DNA from: Fulvia fulva | Taxonomy: Eukaryota; Ascomycota; Dothideomycetes; Mycosphaerellales; Mycosphaerellaceae | Assembly: GCF_020509005.1 (NCBI RefSeq) | Contig: NC_063013.1 | Coordinates: forward strand, 1,364,001-1,428,000 | Direction of reading: 5' to 3' | DNA length: 64,000 bases | Part shown: piece after piece, positions 21,189 to 32,064 of the stretch | How positions within the stretch are numbered: position 1 is the first letter of the stretch | How the letters are laid out: each line of letters opens with the position of its first letter | The notes under the pieces: model-generated | The model's input: the letters and a program-made list of their open reading frames with translations, nothing else | Database searches by the model: none | Told to the model about the DNA's origin: nothing | Program-made: the position numbers and the translations under genes

Positions 21189-22725
21189 ATGGCAAACCGG
21201 AGAAGCTAAAGGCAACTTGATCGCAGGCGAGGTGACGACTCGTACCGACCCGATACCGACTCCTACTATTCTCGTCGCGACGGAGATGGCAGGCGAATGC
21301 CCATGTCAGACATCCAGCAAGGCCGCGACGGAAGTACTACATATCAGTCAAGTACACGCACCAACACGAAGCGAAAAACAGTGATGATGACGACGAGTAC
21401 AGTGATAGGCGCACAAACAAAGCCCCTTACGGTCCACCTCGAGGGGACGACTCTCCTCCACGACCCTATGGAAGAACAACTGTCGTTGAGCGAAACGAGA
21501 CTCGAGAAGAAGACCTCCTCAATCATCGCATCACTACGAAGATGGACTATCGTCGAGACGAGTATGGACACCAGGACAGCAGATGCTTCGAGCAAGGCGT
21601 CGTCCCAAGCGCGCGCGACGGTGATGGGGGCATCCCTTCTAGAAGCGCAAGAGCAGAGCCATCAAGGCCAGCTGTGAGCGACCTTACTCGTCGCGCCATG
21701 GCAAGCCGGCAGAGTGTGAACAGCATGCGGCTAGGTAGCTTGAAGGCCCCCCCCCCAGGCACAGCAGGAGCTAGTGACCACAACGGCCCCCTGTCATCAC
21801 TTAGCGGCTCTGATGCAGATCGACGGCGAGCATAGGCCCTACTCTCGCACGGGACTGGCCTTACCTGGTGGTCGCATTCCACTGTCCAAGTTGGAGCCGT
21901 GCTTGATCATCAAGGCAGTCCACAGCGCGGTTGGGCAGGACGGGGACGCAGATCCTACAAAGAATCCTGACTTCTTACAGTCTCAAGTGGCAATCTTGAG
22001 TGCGAAGCGTCGTCCTCCAGTGGTCCACTTCTGCTCCAAGTCTGGCGGCTTTCAAGTATTCTCGATGTACGCAGCCGACGATGACGATGTGCCACACGTC
22101 AAGCCGGAGGACGTGCCGTATCATCTCTCTGTCAAGAGGTACGATGACCATGAGTACCAGAGGATCCTTGGTTTCTCTAAGCCGGTCGACGTGACAGACA
22201 TCTAGGACGAGAGCTTCATTGTCAAACCTGCAAGTACTATCAACCTCCAGGAGGCGTGCTTCGTGAAGGACAATAAAAAGATCGAGATACTTGGGCGCTT
22301 GAGCAAAGAGGGTACTCAAGTCATGATCGAGAAGCGTGAGGCTATCGTGGCTGAAGCTAAAGCTGCGTCGCACACGTCTTTGGAGCAGCGTCAAGATGGG
22401 GTAGCCGCTGCGGATGAGGACGAGAATGAGTTCACAATAATGGACATATCGGAACTTCGAAAAGTTGCACGTGGGCTGAAGGTCCAAGCTTTGGAGGCTG
22501 AGGTTGAGGCCAACTATCAGTACGAGAGAAAGAAACACTACAAGGCCAAGTGTGAGGTTCTTTCCAAGACTTAGTGGCAATAAGCAGGTGAGCTCGAGAA
22601 TAGGTAATCGAGGCTGGGAAGGTACTGACGGCATAGTGACTAACGACGATACAGCGTTGCACAAGCGTCTGGCTGTCTGGATGCGATTCTTAATGCATTG
22701 TGGGAGACATGAATCGGGGTAGCCA
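21189..22725 (+). pseudogene. Family-B copy B3, decayed
   Basis: The likely old start MANRRS (21189) is followed by TAA at 21207-21209. The reading then moves between frames: an Arg/Asp/Ser-rich disordered part (YSRRDGDGRRMPMSDIQQ, then DDDDEYSDRRTNKAPYG after a shift near 21380), and past a run of ten C (21747-21756) into the domain frame. That frame holds RIPLSKLEPCLIIKAVH, DFLQSQVAILSAKRRPP and RILGFSKPVDVTDI. A TAG at 22203-22205 splits the domain from DESFIVKPASTINLQ and the C-terminal coiled coil (about 22260-22574). The block order matches B1 and B2 (GQI/GDI...KFVQGKD.../DVTN...). Some breaks could be assembly errors at homopolymers, but at least two are plain nonsense codons. Confidence 0.6.
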
Positions 22726-23060
22726 GTGCATTATTTTGTCTACTTGTTTGCTCGACGAGCTCAATATCACTGGTAGGATCAGGCGATGCAACGAGATGTG
22801 GGAACTCGTCACTTCAGCGTTTTCTTTGAGTTATGTATGGTAATGGGCGCTTCGGAGCCTTTAGGCCTTTATTGAGCATCCAGATACAATGCGGTAATCT
22901 GTGTTCTCTGATACGACGCAATGCAACGATACTACAAGAAGACGGCGCTGGCTCTACCCGATTTCATACAATGGGCAGTTCCACTCAAGTTGTTGCAACC
23001 TGCATAGTACTTCTCACCCAGCATTCAGTAGAACGAGCCTGGCAAGTCAAGCAGACCAGA
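22726..23060. other. Gene-free interval
   Basis: About 335 bp between the convergent ends of B3 and the pentapeptide-repeat gene. Nothing recognised. Confidence 0.4.
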
Positions 23061-24323
23061 TCAGATAATGCCTACGACTGGCAATTCGCTAAGCCCATAC
23101 CCGTTTCGAGACATGTCTCGAGTCTTAGCTCCACATAGCTCACATCTTGGACCATACCAAAGCCACAAGGTCGGGCTCCGCATTCGCCAGCAAGTCGCTA
23201 CGGCTGATTGGAAGTAGAAGTATGGGACAATCGGCTGCAGATCAAGCACTGCTTGTGGTCCTTGGCGCCAGGGGGCGTCTGTCCAGAAATGCGGATCTAC
23301 CCAAAGAATGAATTCCTGCAGCTGTGAGCACTCATGTACAATGACATTGAACAGTCGCCTCCATCCAGCAGGTGAGTTAGAGGACCAAAGGATCAACCTC
23401 ATTCTGCGAAGCTGGTATTTTGCTGCCCTGTGATCGTGTAAAAATGACAAAGCAATAGCCGGGCTGGTGAACACAAAGCATCGTCTGGTATACAGCTGAT
23501 TGGTAGCAACGACGTTGAGTCGTCTGTTCACCAAGACGAGACTTGAGGCAGCAGCTGAGATTGCTTTCGCGTTGGGTCTGGTCATGCAGAGTTTGTACGT
23601 TACCACATTTCCCTCGGCAGTATTGGCAAAGCTCTGCGCGCTGTGTCTCGCCATGACGTACGGGTCGACAATGATGTAATTAGAATCCGAAAGACGAGGG
23701 AATACGAAGGATACAATAAGATTAAGCACCGCATCCGGTAGATCGAGAAGCTCGATAGGCCGTCGTAGCATGGCGGAGCTCGTACCGCTGATATGTGTGG
23801 AGAGGCTGCCAGGTATGTCTGCTGGACTCAGGGAGCGCGTCACCAGCCTCGAGCTTTGTCCTGCTCGTTGCGAGATTTCGATAGTACAGCAATCGGTGCA
23901 ACTGAATGCAGGCGCACCAACGCAGGCATTCTCCACGTCTTGGTGACTCCAGATGTAGCCGGGCAGCTTGTCATCCTTGACTCGAACCTTCTTGAGATCG
24001 AGGTTGTAGAATGTGAAGCCCGTGAGATCCAGCCCATCGATTACGACATCCTTGAACCGACAATTCTCGAACGTGACATCTGTAAGTTTGCAGTTCTTGA
24101 TCTGGACGTTCCGGATGTCGCAGTCTTTGATTCGGACTCCGTCGAGGTTCGACTTGCTGTATAAGATGTCGTTCTGTGGCGCGAACCTGTCGAGGTGTGT
24201 TAGTACCTGCACCGAGAAGTTGACCCCTCTGCCCACATACTGTCCAACACGAGCTGCGCTAGTACTGTCATCCGTCGGCTTGCCGGTAAGCTTGCCTTCG
24301 CATTGATCGCACAGACCGAGCAC
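23061..24323 (-). CDS. Pentapeptide-repeat plus F-box-like/DUF7730-type protein
   Basis: Single-exon ORF of 420 aa. Residues about 58-115 form a run of near-pentapeptide repeats, each strand ending on a hydrophobic or Cys position (LDGVRIKDCDIRNVQIKNCK onward), consistent with a short right-handed beta-helix. Around 190 an F-box-like helix pair begins (IELLDLPDAVLNLIVSFVF). It is followed by a region like those of fungal DUF7730/F-box-associated proteins (ALVNRRLN-type motif: SSLVLVNRRLNVVATNQLYT, then FLHDHRAAKYQLRRMRLILW). No catalytic residues seen. The function is unknown; substrate recognition is only a guess from the F-box-like segment. An ATG in another frame lies just upstream, so the start is not certain. 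Confidence 0.65.
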   Translation of the reverse strand: MLGLCDQCEGKLTGKPTDDSTSAARVGQYVGRGVNFSVQVLTHLDRFAPQNDILYSKSNLDGVRIKDCDIRNVQIKNCKLTDVTFENCRFKDVVIDGLDLTGFTFYNLDLKKVRVKDDKLPGYIWSHQDVENACVGAPAFSCTDCCTIEISQRAGQSSRLVTRSLSPADIPGSLSTHISGTSSAMLRRPIELLDLPDAVLNLIVSFVFPRLSDSNYIIVDPYVMARHSAQSFANTAEGNVVTYKLCMTRPNAKAISAAASSLVLVNRRLNVVATNQLYTRRCFVFTSPAIALSFLHDHRAAKYQLRRMRLILWSSNSPAGWRRLFNVIVHECSQLQEFILWVDPHFWTDAPWRQGPQAVLDLQPIVPYFYFQSAVATCWRMRSPTLWLWYGPRCELCGAKTRDMSRNGYGLSELPVVGII

Positions 24324-24894
24324 GTGGCGATTGCGCGCACCGTCGCGAGTGCTTGGTCCATGGTCGTGTGTCGATGTTTGTGTGACACAGAGTCCGGTCG
24401 CCTTTCTCTCTGAATCTCGTGTGTCCGGCTCTCACGCTAGCGCAAGAATCATTGCAGCGGGCCGTTCCGGCAACCGTCCAGCCGTTGTGCTGTAGTCGCA
24501 AAGTGCAAGCCGCTACCTTTCAGTACAATCAGATCAAGAGAAGTCTGATTGACGCTCTGCAGGCAGGCAGAGTGCTGAAGTAGCGCCGCAACGAAGTATT
24601 CTGATGGATTTCAAGGAACATCACTTTAGGTGGTCGAGTCACCTGGGGCGGTGCATCACCCACCCTGTGTCTGCGGTGGCATCCTGCAGTCTCTTGAGGA
24701 TGTACAGATGATACTGACTATGCTTCTCAGTGGGTGAAGTCTGGGTGAAGTCGCAATGTCGACTGTGAGTTGCTTCCAGCTGCAAGAAACAGCTTTCACA
24801 TGCTCGCTCGGCACTCCTTCCCTGTATGGCAGAATCCCGGCTCTCGTTTCCACAACCCATATCAACAACCAACATTTCCCCTACGTCATCTTTC
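24324..24894. other. Gene-free interval
   Basis: Leader of the pentapeptide-repeat gene plus about 500 bp in which nothing convincing was seen. Confidence 0.4.
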
Positions 24895-25219
24895 GGGGTC
24901 GTGGTGTAGTTGGTAACACGCATCAATCGAACCGTTCTTCGGAACACAACGTAGTGACATCGGTGCTTGCTTGCTTGCATTGGTGGATGATCTGCAAGCG
25001 CATCACTTCGGTGTTGTGACCTCCCGGCTTAGGGATGGGCAGGACAACCCAGACTACGTTTATAGCCGTCTTCGGATGGTGAGTAGCTTGGGCTTGTTCG
25101 CTGAGCCGCGCCCTTGCCCTCAGGATCGGGTTTCATTCCCCCCTGTCGGTAGTGCTGGAGTACGTGACGAACCTACCAAAGATTGATGAGATTGCGAGTT
25201 CGAATCTCCGCCGATTCCA
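24895..25219 (+). tRNA. tRNA-like structure split by about 250 bp in the anticodon loop
   Basis: Two halves make a near-complete tRNA cloverleaf. Acceptor stem GGGGTCG (24895-24901) pairs with CGATTCC (25212-25218), with two G-U pairs. The D-arm is GTGT-AGTTGGTA-ACAC (24904-24919). Anticodon stem CATCA (24921-24925) pairs perfectly with TGATG (25184-25188). A 5-base variable loop is followed by T-arm GCGAG-TTCGAAT-CTCcGC with one extra C. A-box and B-box promoter elements are therefore present, and a run of six T (25225-25230) follows. The 5' loop reads AT-CGA-A, suggesting anticodon CGA, but the short variable loop does not suit a serine tRNA. An intron of about 250 bp would be extraordinarily long for a nuclear tRNA, so an interrupted pseudo-tRNA is as likely. 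Confidence 0.4.
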
Positions 25220-25312
25220 AGCTATTTTTTGGCTTCGTAAAGCACTCCTTTGGGCTTCCACGCACCACTCAGGCTGCCCGTCGGGCCGCCCGACCTGACC
25301 TGATCCTTAAGG

Positions 25313-25355
25313 CTTCTTCTTCTTCTTCTTCTTCTTCTTCTTCTTCTTCTTCTTC
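25313..25355. repeat. (CTT)n microsatellite
   Basis: About 14 uninterrupted CTT units, just downstream of the MFS transporter C-terminus. Confidence 0.95.
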
Positions 25356-25367
25356 AATCCTCATCAA

Positions 25368-27045
25368 TTACATCATCCAGCCCGCCAATCCTTCCCTCTG
25401 CACCTTCATCCTCGCCAGCTTCAACCTCCTTGTCTCCCTCTCAGTTCGTCTCGTCACCCACCACGTCCCGAGCGTGAGCAGGACGCACCCTGCCACAAGA
25501 CCCATCACAATCCCAAAAGCTTGCTGATACTGTGGCGCATACTTTGCTCTGAAGATCTGGGGATCAATCGCACCACCAATTTTCCCGTACGAAATAATAA
25601 ACCCGATCGAGAACGCCGACCCAGTGGCGTGTGCAGTCGTTTGGACCCGCCAAGCCCACATCAAGGGGTACCAAGCTAAAGCGCAAGCGTTGGCGATCAT
25701 TGTGGCGGCGTAGACAGCGCCATTGCTAGGGTAGGCGTAGAGGACGCTGTAACAGGCGATGATAACCGAGAGGAAGGCCAGGAGATACAGTGGGCGTAGA
25801 GAGCGGCCGGAGTCTGCGAGGTAGCCGGAAATGCCGATAAGTATGATCGTGAGGACAGAGATTAGGAGGTTGAGGAGCTGGGCCTGCGCGATGGTGCTGT
25901 AGTAGTGTCAGTGAGGACGATGTGTAAGAGACAGGAGGGTGTTACCCACGAGAATCCTAGGTCGGCTATGACAGTGCTTTGGTAGAAGCGCGTGCCGTGG
26001 GTACCTCAGTCTATGTCGCCCATATCATAGTGAAAAGCCACAGGCGTCTGTCTTTGAGCGCCTCTACAATTTAAGCTCATCAGCTCTTGGAGCGGTCTGC
26101 GGCAAACGATCTTTCACAAATGCTCGCTCTTTTCCAGAGAGCCATCCTGCAGTATCAGGAACTGTGTGTACAGTCAGCGTAGCACGAATCGAGTCTATCT
26201 CGGGGAACTCACAGTCAGGCAAGCAAAAGTATACCACAGCCGCAAACACGACCGTCACCAAACCCTCGAACAGGAACAGTAGCTGCCACCCCGACGACCC
26301 AGCCTCACCAGAAGCAGTATCGAAAGCATACGCAAATATGCCCCCAAAGACTCCCGAGAGATTGCTAAGTATGTCGGTGCACAGTCAGTGACGATACCAC
26401 AGCTGTGTAAGGCACTATGCCACCTACATAAGTACAACAGTCGCACAGACATCTCATCTGGACGATACCAATAAGTCATCTGCAAAATGACCCCAGGAAA
26501 CATCCCAGCCTCGGCCAAGCCAAGGAAGAAGCGCGCTGCATAGATCCCATTCCTGCTCGTGCAGGCCACATGGCAGCAAAGCACGGCTCCCCACATGAAC
26601 AGGATTCGGGACTGCCATACTGAGGGTTTCATGCTCTTCAGGAGTAAGTTGGAGGGCGCTTCGAAGATAATGTAAGGAATCTGCCAAATTGGCGTCAATA
26701 TCTGTCCGTCGGCAAGGCGAGGTGACGTACATAGTACAGAGCAGTCAGCAGTGTATACTCATCAGCCGTCATAGCCAGCTCCGTCATGATGTTTTGTGCT
26801 GTGCCTTTGTTCATAATCCTGGCGTTCGAGGTGTTATCGGAGTCCAGATTCTTGAGTAGGAACATGACTGAGCAGAGCGGCATGATACGCCAATCGATTC
26901 TTCGCAACAGCTTCTTCTCCTCTTGGGCTGAGAGCAGGGTACTATCGCGCATGCGTTCGGCATCGAAGCCTTGAATGTCGCTGCCGTCGTCTTCGAACGC
27001 GCCTTCGGCGCCGCGTTGAGCATAGTGCAGGGTGTCTCTCTTCAT
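25368..27045 (-). pseudogene. MFS transporter (Dal5-like anion:cation symporter family), broken
   Basis: Recognisable throughout: N-terminal WRIMPLCSVMFLLKNLDSDN, IPYIIFEAPSNLLLKSMKPS (helix 2 and loop), AARFFLGLAEAGMFPGVILQ (helix 4), CLPDFPDTAGWLSGKERAF (central-loop entry), GTRFYQSTVIADLGFS and the C-terminal helices to about 25430. Introns rebuilt by phase include 26730 onward (GTACGT...GGCAG) and GTACTT..., GTGAGT... and GTGGGT... introns further in. Two stretches cannot be joined. After DELKL a TAG (26064-26066) and a frame change precede EALKDRRLWLFTMIWAT. A second TAG (26011-26013) with another frame change precedes the next exon. No intron repairs either. The family imports allantoate, nicotinate or other organic acids; the substrate here is unknown. 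Confidence 0.65.
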
Positions 27046-27651
27046 ACCATCTTTTGGAGTCTTCTTGAATCGCTGCTACGGCCGGTGCAACAGCGTCCTT
27101 GGTGGTAGCCATGCCGTATTGTGTGGGCGTTTCCATCGCGAGGAGAGAAAAGGTGAGTTTCTGCAGTAAGGTGAATAGCGAAGACTCGTGAGTGTGGTGT
27201 CCATTGTGGACCGTCTCGAAATGGCGTAAGAGATGTTGAACTCGCCGCTGCAGGTATGGGTGCCTGTCATCGTCCGTGCAAGTCTGGCGACATGCAAGCC
27301 ATGCTGAACTGGCTGCTTGTAGGATCGGTCCAGAGACGGCATGCAGATGCCACGCTCAAGAGCCTGCCGAGACCCGCAATCACACCATCGTCGCTTGGTA
27401 GCACACCTTCCGAGGCCGAGAGACTCATCACAACTGTCTGTAATCGCACCTCCCCCAAGCTGAAGATCTTGTAGTGAGACTCGATGAAGCGTTAATCCGC
27501 CGCCACTGTAACCAAAATCTGTCGTATCAATTCTTGCTTCTGAGTTATGGGTATCATCGCTGATCAAAGCCTCTACTCGAACGCCTACCTCTTCGCGCAT
27601 CCATCATCAGCTCCAACAAACATTCACCACCACTACACATGGCGATATGAA
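27046..27651. other. Gene-free interval
   Basis: Promoter of the MFS pseudogene and 3' side of the histidine kinase. A 174-codon minus-strand frame (27076-27600) has no recognisable features. Confidence 0.4.
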
Positions 27652-30600
27652 TTACTTTGAGATTCTCCTCCCATTGGACTCCAAGGCAACTTTGTTCATT
27701 TTCTCAACCTGCCGATGCATACGTAAGGATCCCGATCATGGCACAGTCAGTTTTGTCAGCAAACTTACCAGCTCGTCAATCTTGTACGGCTTCGAGATTA
27801 CATCGTCCATACCATTCTTTAACATCTCATCTTGCTGAGCGCCTCGTGCGTTGGCTGTGACCCCGAGAATTGGTACACGCTACGCTAGTCAGTAATGCAC
27901 TCTGCTGTTGCGCTGGTGTGACTTACATCGGTTTGCCCTTCCTGCTCAAGCTGTCGGATCGCCTTTGTGGCCGCGTTGCCGTCCATGATTGGCATCTCTT
28001 GATCCATCTGAGAATCGACATTGATTAGTCTGAGTGTGCGGGACAAAGTGGCAAAGGCCAAGGCGCCATCATGACGGCTGATGTCTATACAGACCGCTCG
28101 ACTCGCGAGAATAAGCTTACCAGAATGATGTCGAAAGCCTTCTTATCGCCCGTGTTGAGTTTCGGCGCAGCTTTCACAGCCTCGACAGCTTCCTGTCCAT
28201 TATTGGCAGTGGTGATGTTGAAGCCCTTGGTTTCCAACTTGCGAAAGATAATCTTCTGATTCACGATGCTGTAACACGTGTCAGTATCCGCAAGTGCATG
28301 GTCTCAGCGATACTCACTTGTCCTCTACCAGCAGCACATGTGCACGCCTACTAGGCTCGCGATTCAGACTCGAGATGGGCCGCTTGGTGTTTGTTGCCTC
28401 AGAGTCGGGCGTATTGACATCTTCAGAGATATGTCTCGGTGCCTGAGGACGCGATTGTCCCGTACTCTCATCATGCACGTTAATGTCGCCTTCGCCCGGG
28501 GGCGCATCGTCGTAGTTGTGTTTCATCTTTCCAGCTGACTGATCGGATTCTTCCCTCTGATCTTGACTTTTCCTCTCGGGCTTGCTGTACTCAAAGGGCT
28601 CCGCGGTGTCCAAGTGGTTGGGGTTCTGTTTGCCAAGCGCACGGATCTTCCCTCGCATTTCATGTTCTTCTTGCTTCTCGGCTTCATCTTCTTCTTTCGC
28701 ATCCGGATGTTGATCTGTGCGCTTGACCTTGAAGAAGAACCCAAATGTGGATCCTTGACCCTCGCGAGAGCTGACGCCTATCTCTCCACCATGAAGATGG
28801 CAGATTTTCCTGCTGATGTTGAGACCCAAACCTGAGCCGCCATATACTTCTTCAGTTTTCGGGGTAGCTTGTTGAAACCTCTCAAACAAGCGCTTCTGAC
28901 CTTCTGACGAGATCCCAATTCCAGTATCACGGACAGCGACCATGACATATAAGGCTTCACCATCGCCCCAGTCCTTCGAGTTGGTTGCATCCATGCGGTG
29001 TGCAATATTGTCGCTACAGACAGATCGTCAGCTTCTATCATATGTAGCTGGCAGGGCCGCAGTCACAAGTACGGAACATGACGTGCAACTGCCAGTCAAC
29101 ACTTCTTGTTCGACAGCACGCACCTGCGATAAAACACCACGTCCGGTGGATAACTGTGCGGTCGTTCCAGGCTCGCACCAACCGAGCACTGAATCTGCTT
29201 GTCTCTGTCCACGTTGTGGGTGAACTTGATCGCATTCCTGTAGGTTCATTAGACTAGAAATCATGGATGTAAACATTGAAGTGGTGCCGATACGTACGTG
29301 ATGAGGTTGATCAGCACCTGCGAGACTCTGGCGACATCTGCCAAGACCTGTAAGCAGAACAGTGTCAGCGATACTCGAGAAGAATGTGGCAGTGCCTTAG
29401 ACTATGGCGGGGGCGAAGGAGTGAATCGCGTCGTGTAGCGCATATCTTGGGCTCCCTTCCATAGCCTGAGCTGCTGTTTGATGCCTGGTACGTACCCAGG
29501 AAACATTGACCTTATCGTAGGTGTCATCCACGTTGAAGCTGAATTGTAGCTTTTCTTTTCTGAACTCATGTTGGAACATCTTCAGGGTGTTGGCAAGCTG
29601 TCTGCTTGGCTGAGACGGTCGTGGTACGAGCGAGAGCAGTGAGGCGTCGAGTTTCGAGAACGATAGTACGTCGTCCACAATGTTCTTTTGATGTGATACA
29701 CACAGATGGATGGTCTCCACGGCTTCACGGATCATGTCGACATCGATCTCGTTTCCACCTTTGGTGATGGCCTCGCTAATATCCTCGGCGGAGTGCAGGA
29801 CTGCGGACAGTGGGTTGCGAATCTCGTGAGAGATCATGTCGATAAATCTCTCCTGCTGCTCTTTCCGCTCGCGAGCTTGCTTGGCTGCCTTCCGCTCATT
29901 GATCTCGGCCTGTTTTTCAGAACTGATGTCGACGATGCTGCAGATGAAACCGCCAAACTTGTTTCCACTGACCTGCCTCAGATTATCGTCACCCAGAGGC
30001 GTTAGGAGCAGGAGACGCCAAGGATGCGGCTCTCCGCGAGCACGAAACTCTGTGCGAAGCTGTGTCTGGTTTTTGAATGCCTCGCGATATGCACTCATGA
30101 CACGATCGTAATCGTCATCGTGTATAGACTGAGGCCACGACGTGAACTTCTCGTCGCCACTAGTGGTCGTAGTAAGCTCGTAGAAGTGCTGGTTGACAAA
30201 GACTGCTTGGGCTTCATGGTCCAGTATGGCAAGTCCTGACGGCAACATCTCCGCAAACTTTTTGAAGTAGGGATGCTCATTCAATGGTATCTCGTCGATA
30301 CCTTTGCTGTCCGTGGTCAGGGCATGGTCTTTTGTTGCATTGCCGTCCCGTGAGCTCGCGGAATTCTGCTGCGGCTTGGATCCCGGAAGTATTTGCACCA
30401 TGATACACGACTCTGTCTCGTCCGCGGACAGTGGTGTCAGGAATGCAGTAGATCCATATTCGTCGGCCTTCGCTGCATCCTGGCTCAGCAGCTTCGCACT
30501 TGGGAACCCCTTAGGGAGGCCATCTTTTGTGACCTCTTCTAAGACGTCGAGTAGTTCAGTAGACAGACTCTCTCGCTGCGGTTGACCCTGATCAGTGAGA

Positions 30601-30833
30601 CTTCCTGCTTCACGCCAAGCTTCATTGTGCAAGAGCACGTGGTCCTTGCTCCATAGCAGGGCTGCAGGATAGCTGATCGCTAAGATTGTTTGCGCGAAGG
30701 CCTTCAGCGTCGTGGGCCACTTGTCAACAGGTCCGAGCTTGGATGAGTCCCAGGCGCCATGATCGACACCTAGTAGTGAATTGTCTGGAGTTGATACGGA
30801 GGCCAGCGTCGTTGCGGGAGAGGTGCCTTTCAT
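27652..30833 (-). CDS. Hybrid sensor histidine kinase (PAS, HisKA, HATPase, receiver)
   Basis: Eight exons: 30833-29496, 29347-29298, 29237-29124, 29013-28318, 28268-28121, 28007-27927, 27879-27769 and 27708-27652. All have GT...AG borders in consistent phase and give about 864 aa. The N-terminal 180 residues include a degenerate PAS-like part, and a PAS domain lies at about 185-305. HisKA contains the phospho-acceptor motif SHEIRNP (His336). The ATPase N-box (INLITNAIKFTHN), G1 box (VRDTGIGIS) and G2 box (YGGSGLGLNISRK) are present. A charged linker precedes the receiver domain, with VLLVEDN, LMDQEMP (phospho-Asp) and ISKPYKIDEL (Lys). All key residues are present, so phosphotransfer His-to-Asp and on to a Ypd1-type carrier is expected. 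The signal is unknown. A second ORF (31180-30830) overlaps its ATG. Confidence 0.88.
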
Positions 30834-31180
30834 GCCTTCATGCCGGGATCACCGTCTGAAAAGGCTGATCTGCGGAGATCAAAAGTCTGTATCGTGGAGA
30901 GTTGCTGCTGAGTGTTCTGTGTACCGCTAAAACTGGTGAACGGGTCGATGTGTTGTTCGTTGTACACAGGCAAGGGAGTATCTGCATCTAGAATTGTCTT
31001 CACGCGCGCGGCGCTTGCCACGTTCTCATCCATGCTCTCGGTAAAAGTGTTCCACGATCGCGATCGTCCTGAAAGGAAATGACGTGGTGCCCGCGTCAGG
31101 AATGTGGTGGCGTTTTCTACGTCACGTGAGACCGCGTTCGAGATTTCTATCATCTTCCTTCCATCTATGCCATTCGGCAA
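30830..31180 (-). other. Upstream ORF overlapping the histidine kinase start by ATGA
   Basis: A 116-codon frame whose stop TGA overlaps the kinase ATG (sequence ATGA at 30833-30830). It contains SRSWNTFTESMDENVASAAR and looks non-random. It could be an alternative kinase N-terminus in another frame, a short upstream ORF in the leader, or chance. Confidence 0.3.
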
Positions 31181-31183
31181 CTT

Positions 31184-32064
31184 TCACTCAGGTACCGGCA
31201 CATCAACAGCATTGAGCGCAATACACAAATACGCATAAAAGCCGATATAGTGCACCAACGCAATCGTACCCTCCCTTCCAAAAGCCTTGACACTACTGTC
31301 CCACATCTCCTGCGGTAGAGGTCCAGGTCTGCTACACAGACGCTTCGCCACATCGTACGCCAGACTACAGTTCTCGTTCAGTTGCCCTGGCTTCAGATCC
31401 TTCTTGATGGCATCCACTTGCTGCTGGCTCAGGACTCCAGACTTGGTCGCAACTGCCTGCAGCACGAAAGCACATCAGCCGCATGCTTGCAACGTCCCCT
31501 TATACGACTTGAACCGCTTCATATCCGGAAGCATAGCATATGGAGCTCAACAGGATATCAAGAGGTCCATCGAAGGACCGTCGCAGCAGTACGTACCTCA
31601 TGAGCATACAACTCATACCCCGCCTGGAAGTGGCCTCCACAAGTCAATATCGCCGTCTCCTTGACATCAGCCGGTAGTGGTAACTCTCCAATGCTACAAA
31701 TCCGAACCTCATCAGCACACATACCCAAGCCTCTCTACCAACTCCACCCCATTCCCTCCATCAATCAACAGCAAGAGCAAACATACCTATAAACCAACTC
31801 CATCGCCAACCTCCCCACCTTCGGTGCTGCCGTAAACAGCGCATAAGGCCCCACAAAAGCACCCCGTTCATCCTTATACGTGAACTTCTCCTTATTCTTA
31901 CCGAAGCCCTGTTCGGCTGTTTGCGTGAACCTACTCGCCATCGTTAATAAGGGCCCAAACATACACGTAGAACTCAGGATCGGCGGAGATGCCTACTCAT
32001 CGTAAGTGTTTTGTTCCTCAGGGCTCAGATCTTCGCGAGGGCGGGGCGGGATGCGGGAGCCCAT
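31184..32064 (-). CDS. Carboxymuconolactone decarboxylase/AhpD-like protein
   Basis: Exons 32064-31997, 31930-31787, 31693-31597 and 31456-31184 give 193 aa, all phases consistent. The first intron (GTAGGC...GATGGCGAGTAG, branch TTAAC) removes an in-frame TAG, so this apparent stop is not a lesion. The sequence has the fungal CMD-like order LSPEEQNTYDE, FTYKDERGAFVGPYALFTAA, then ETAILTCGGHFQAGYELYAH, where AhpD-superfamily proteins place their Cys/His centre. Only one Cys (TCGGH) is present, so a CxxC peroxidase relay is not supported. No transit peptide. Members are often gamma-carboxymuconolactone-decarboxylase-like enzymes or alkylhydroperoxidase-like proteins; the substrate is unknown. 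Confidence 0.8.

Noticed and set aside
27076..27600. 174-codon minus-strand frame between MFS and histidine kinase genes
   Set aside because: Composition looks random and it overlaps the likely MFS leader.
31993..31995. In-frame TAG in the CMD-like gene
   Set aside because: Removed by a normal intron (31996-31931) with good donor, branch site and acceptor, so not a lesion.
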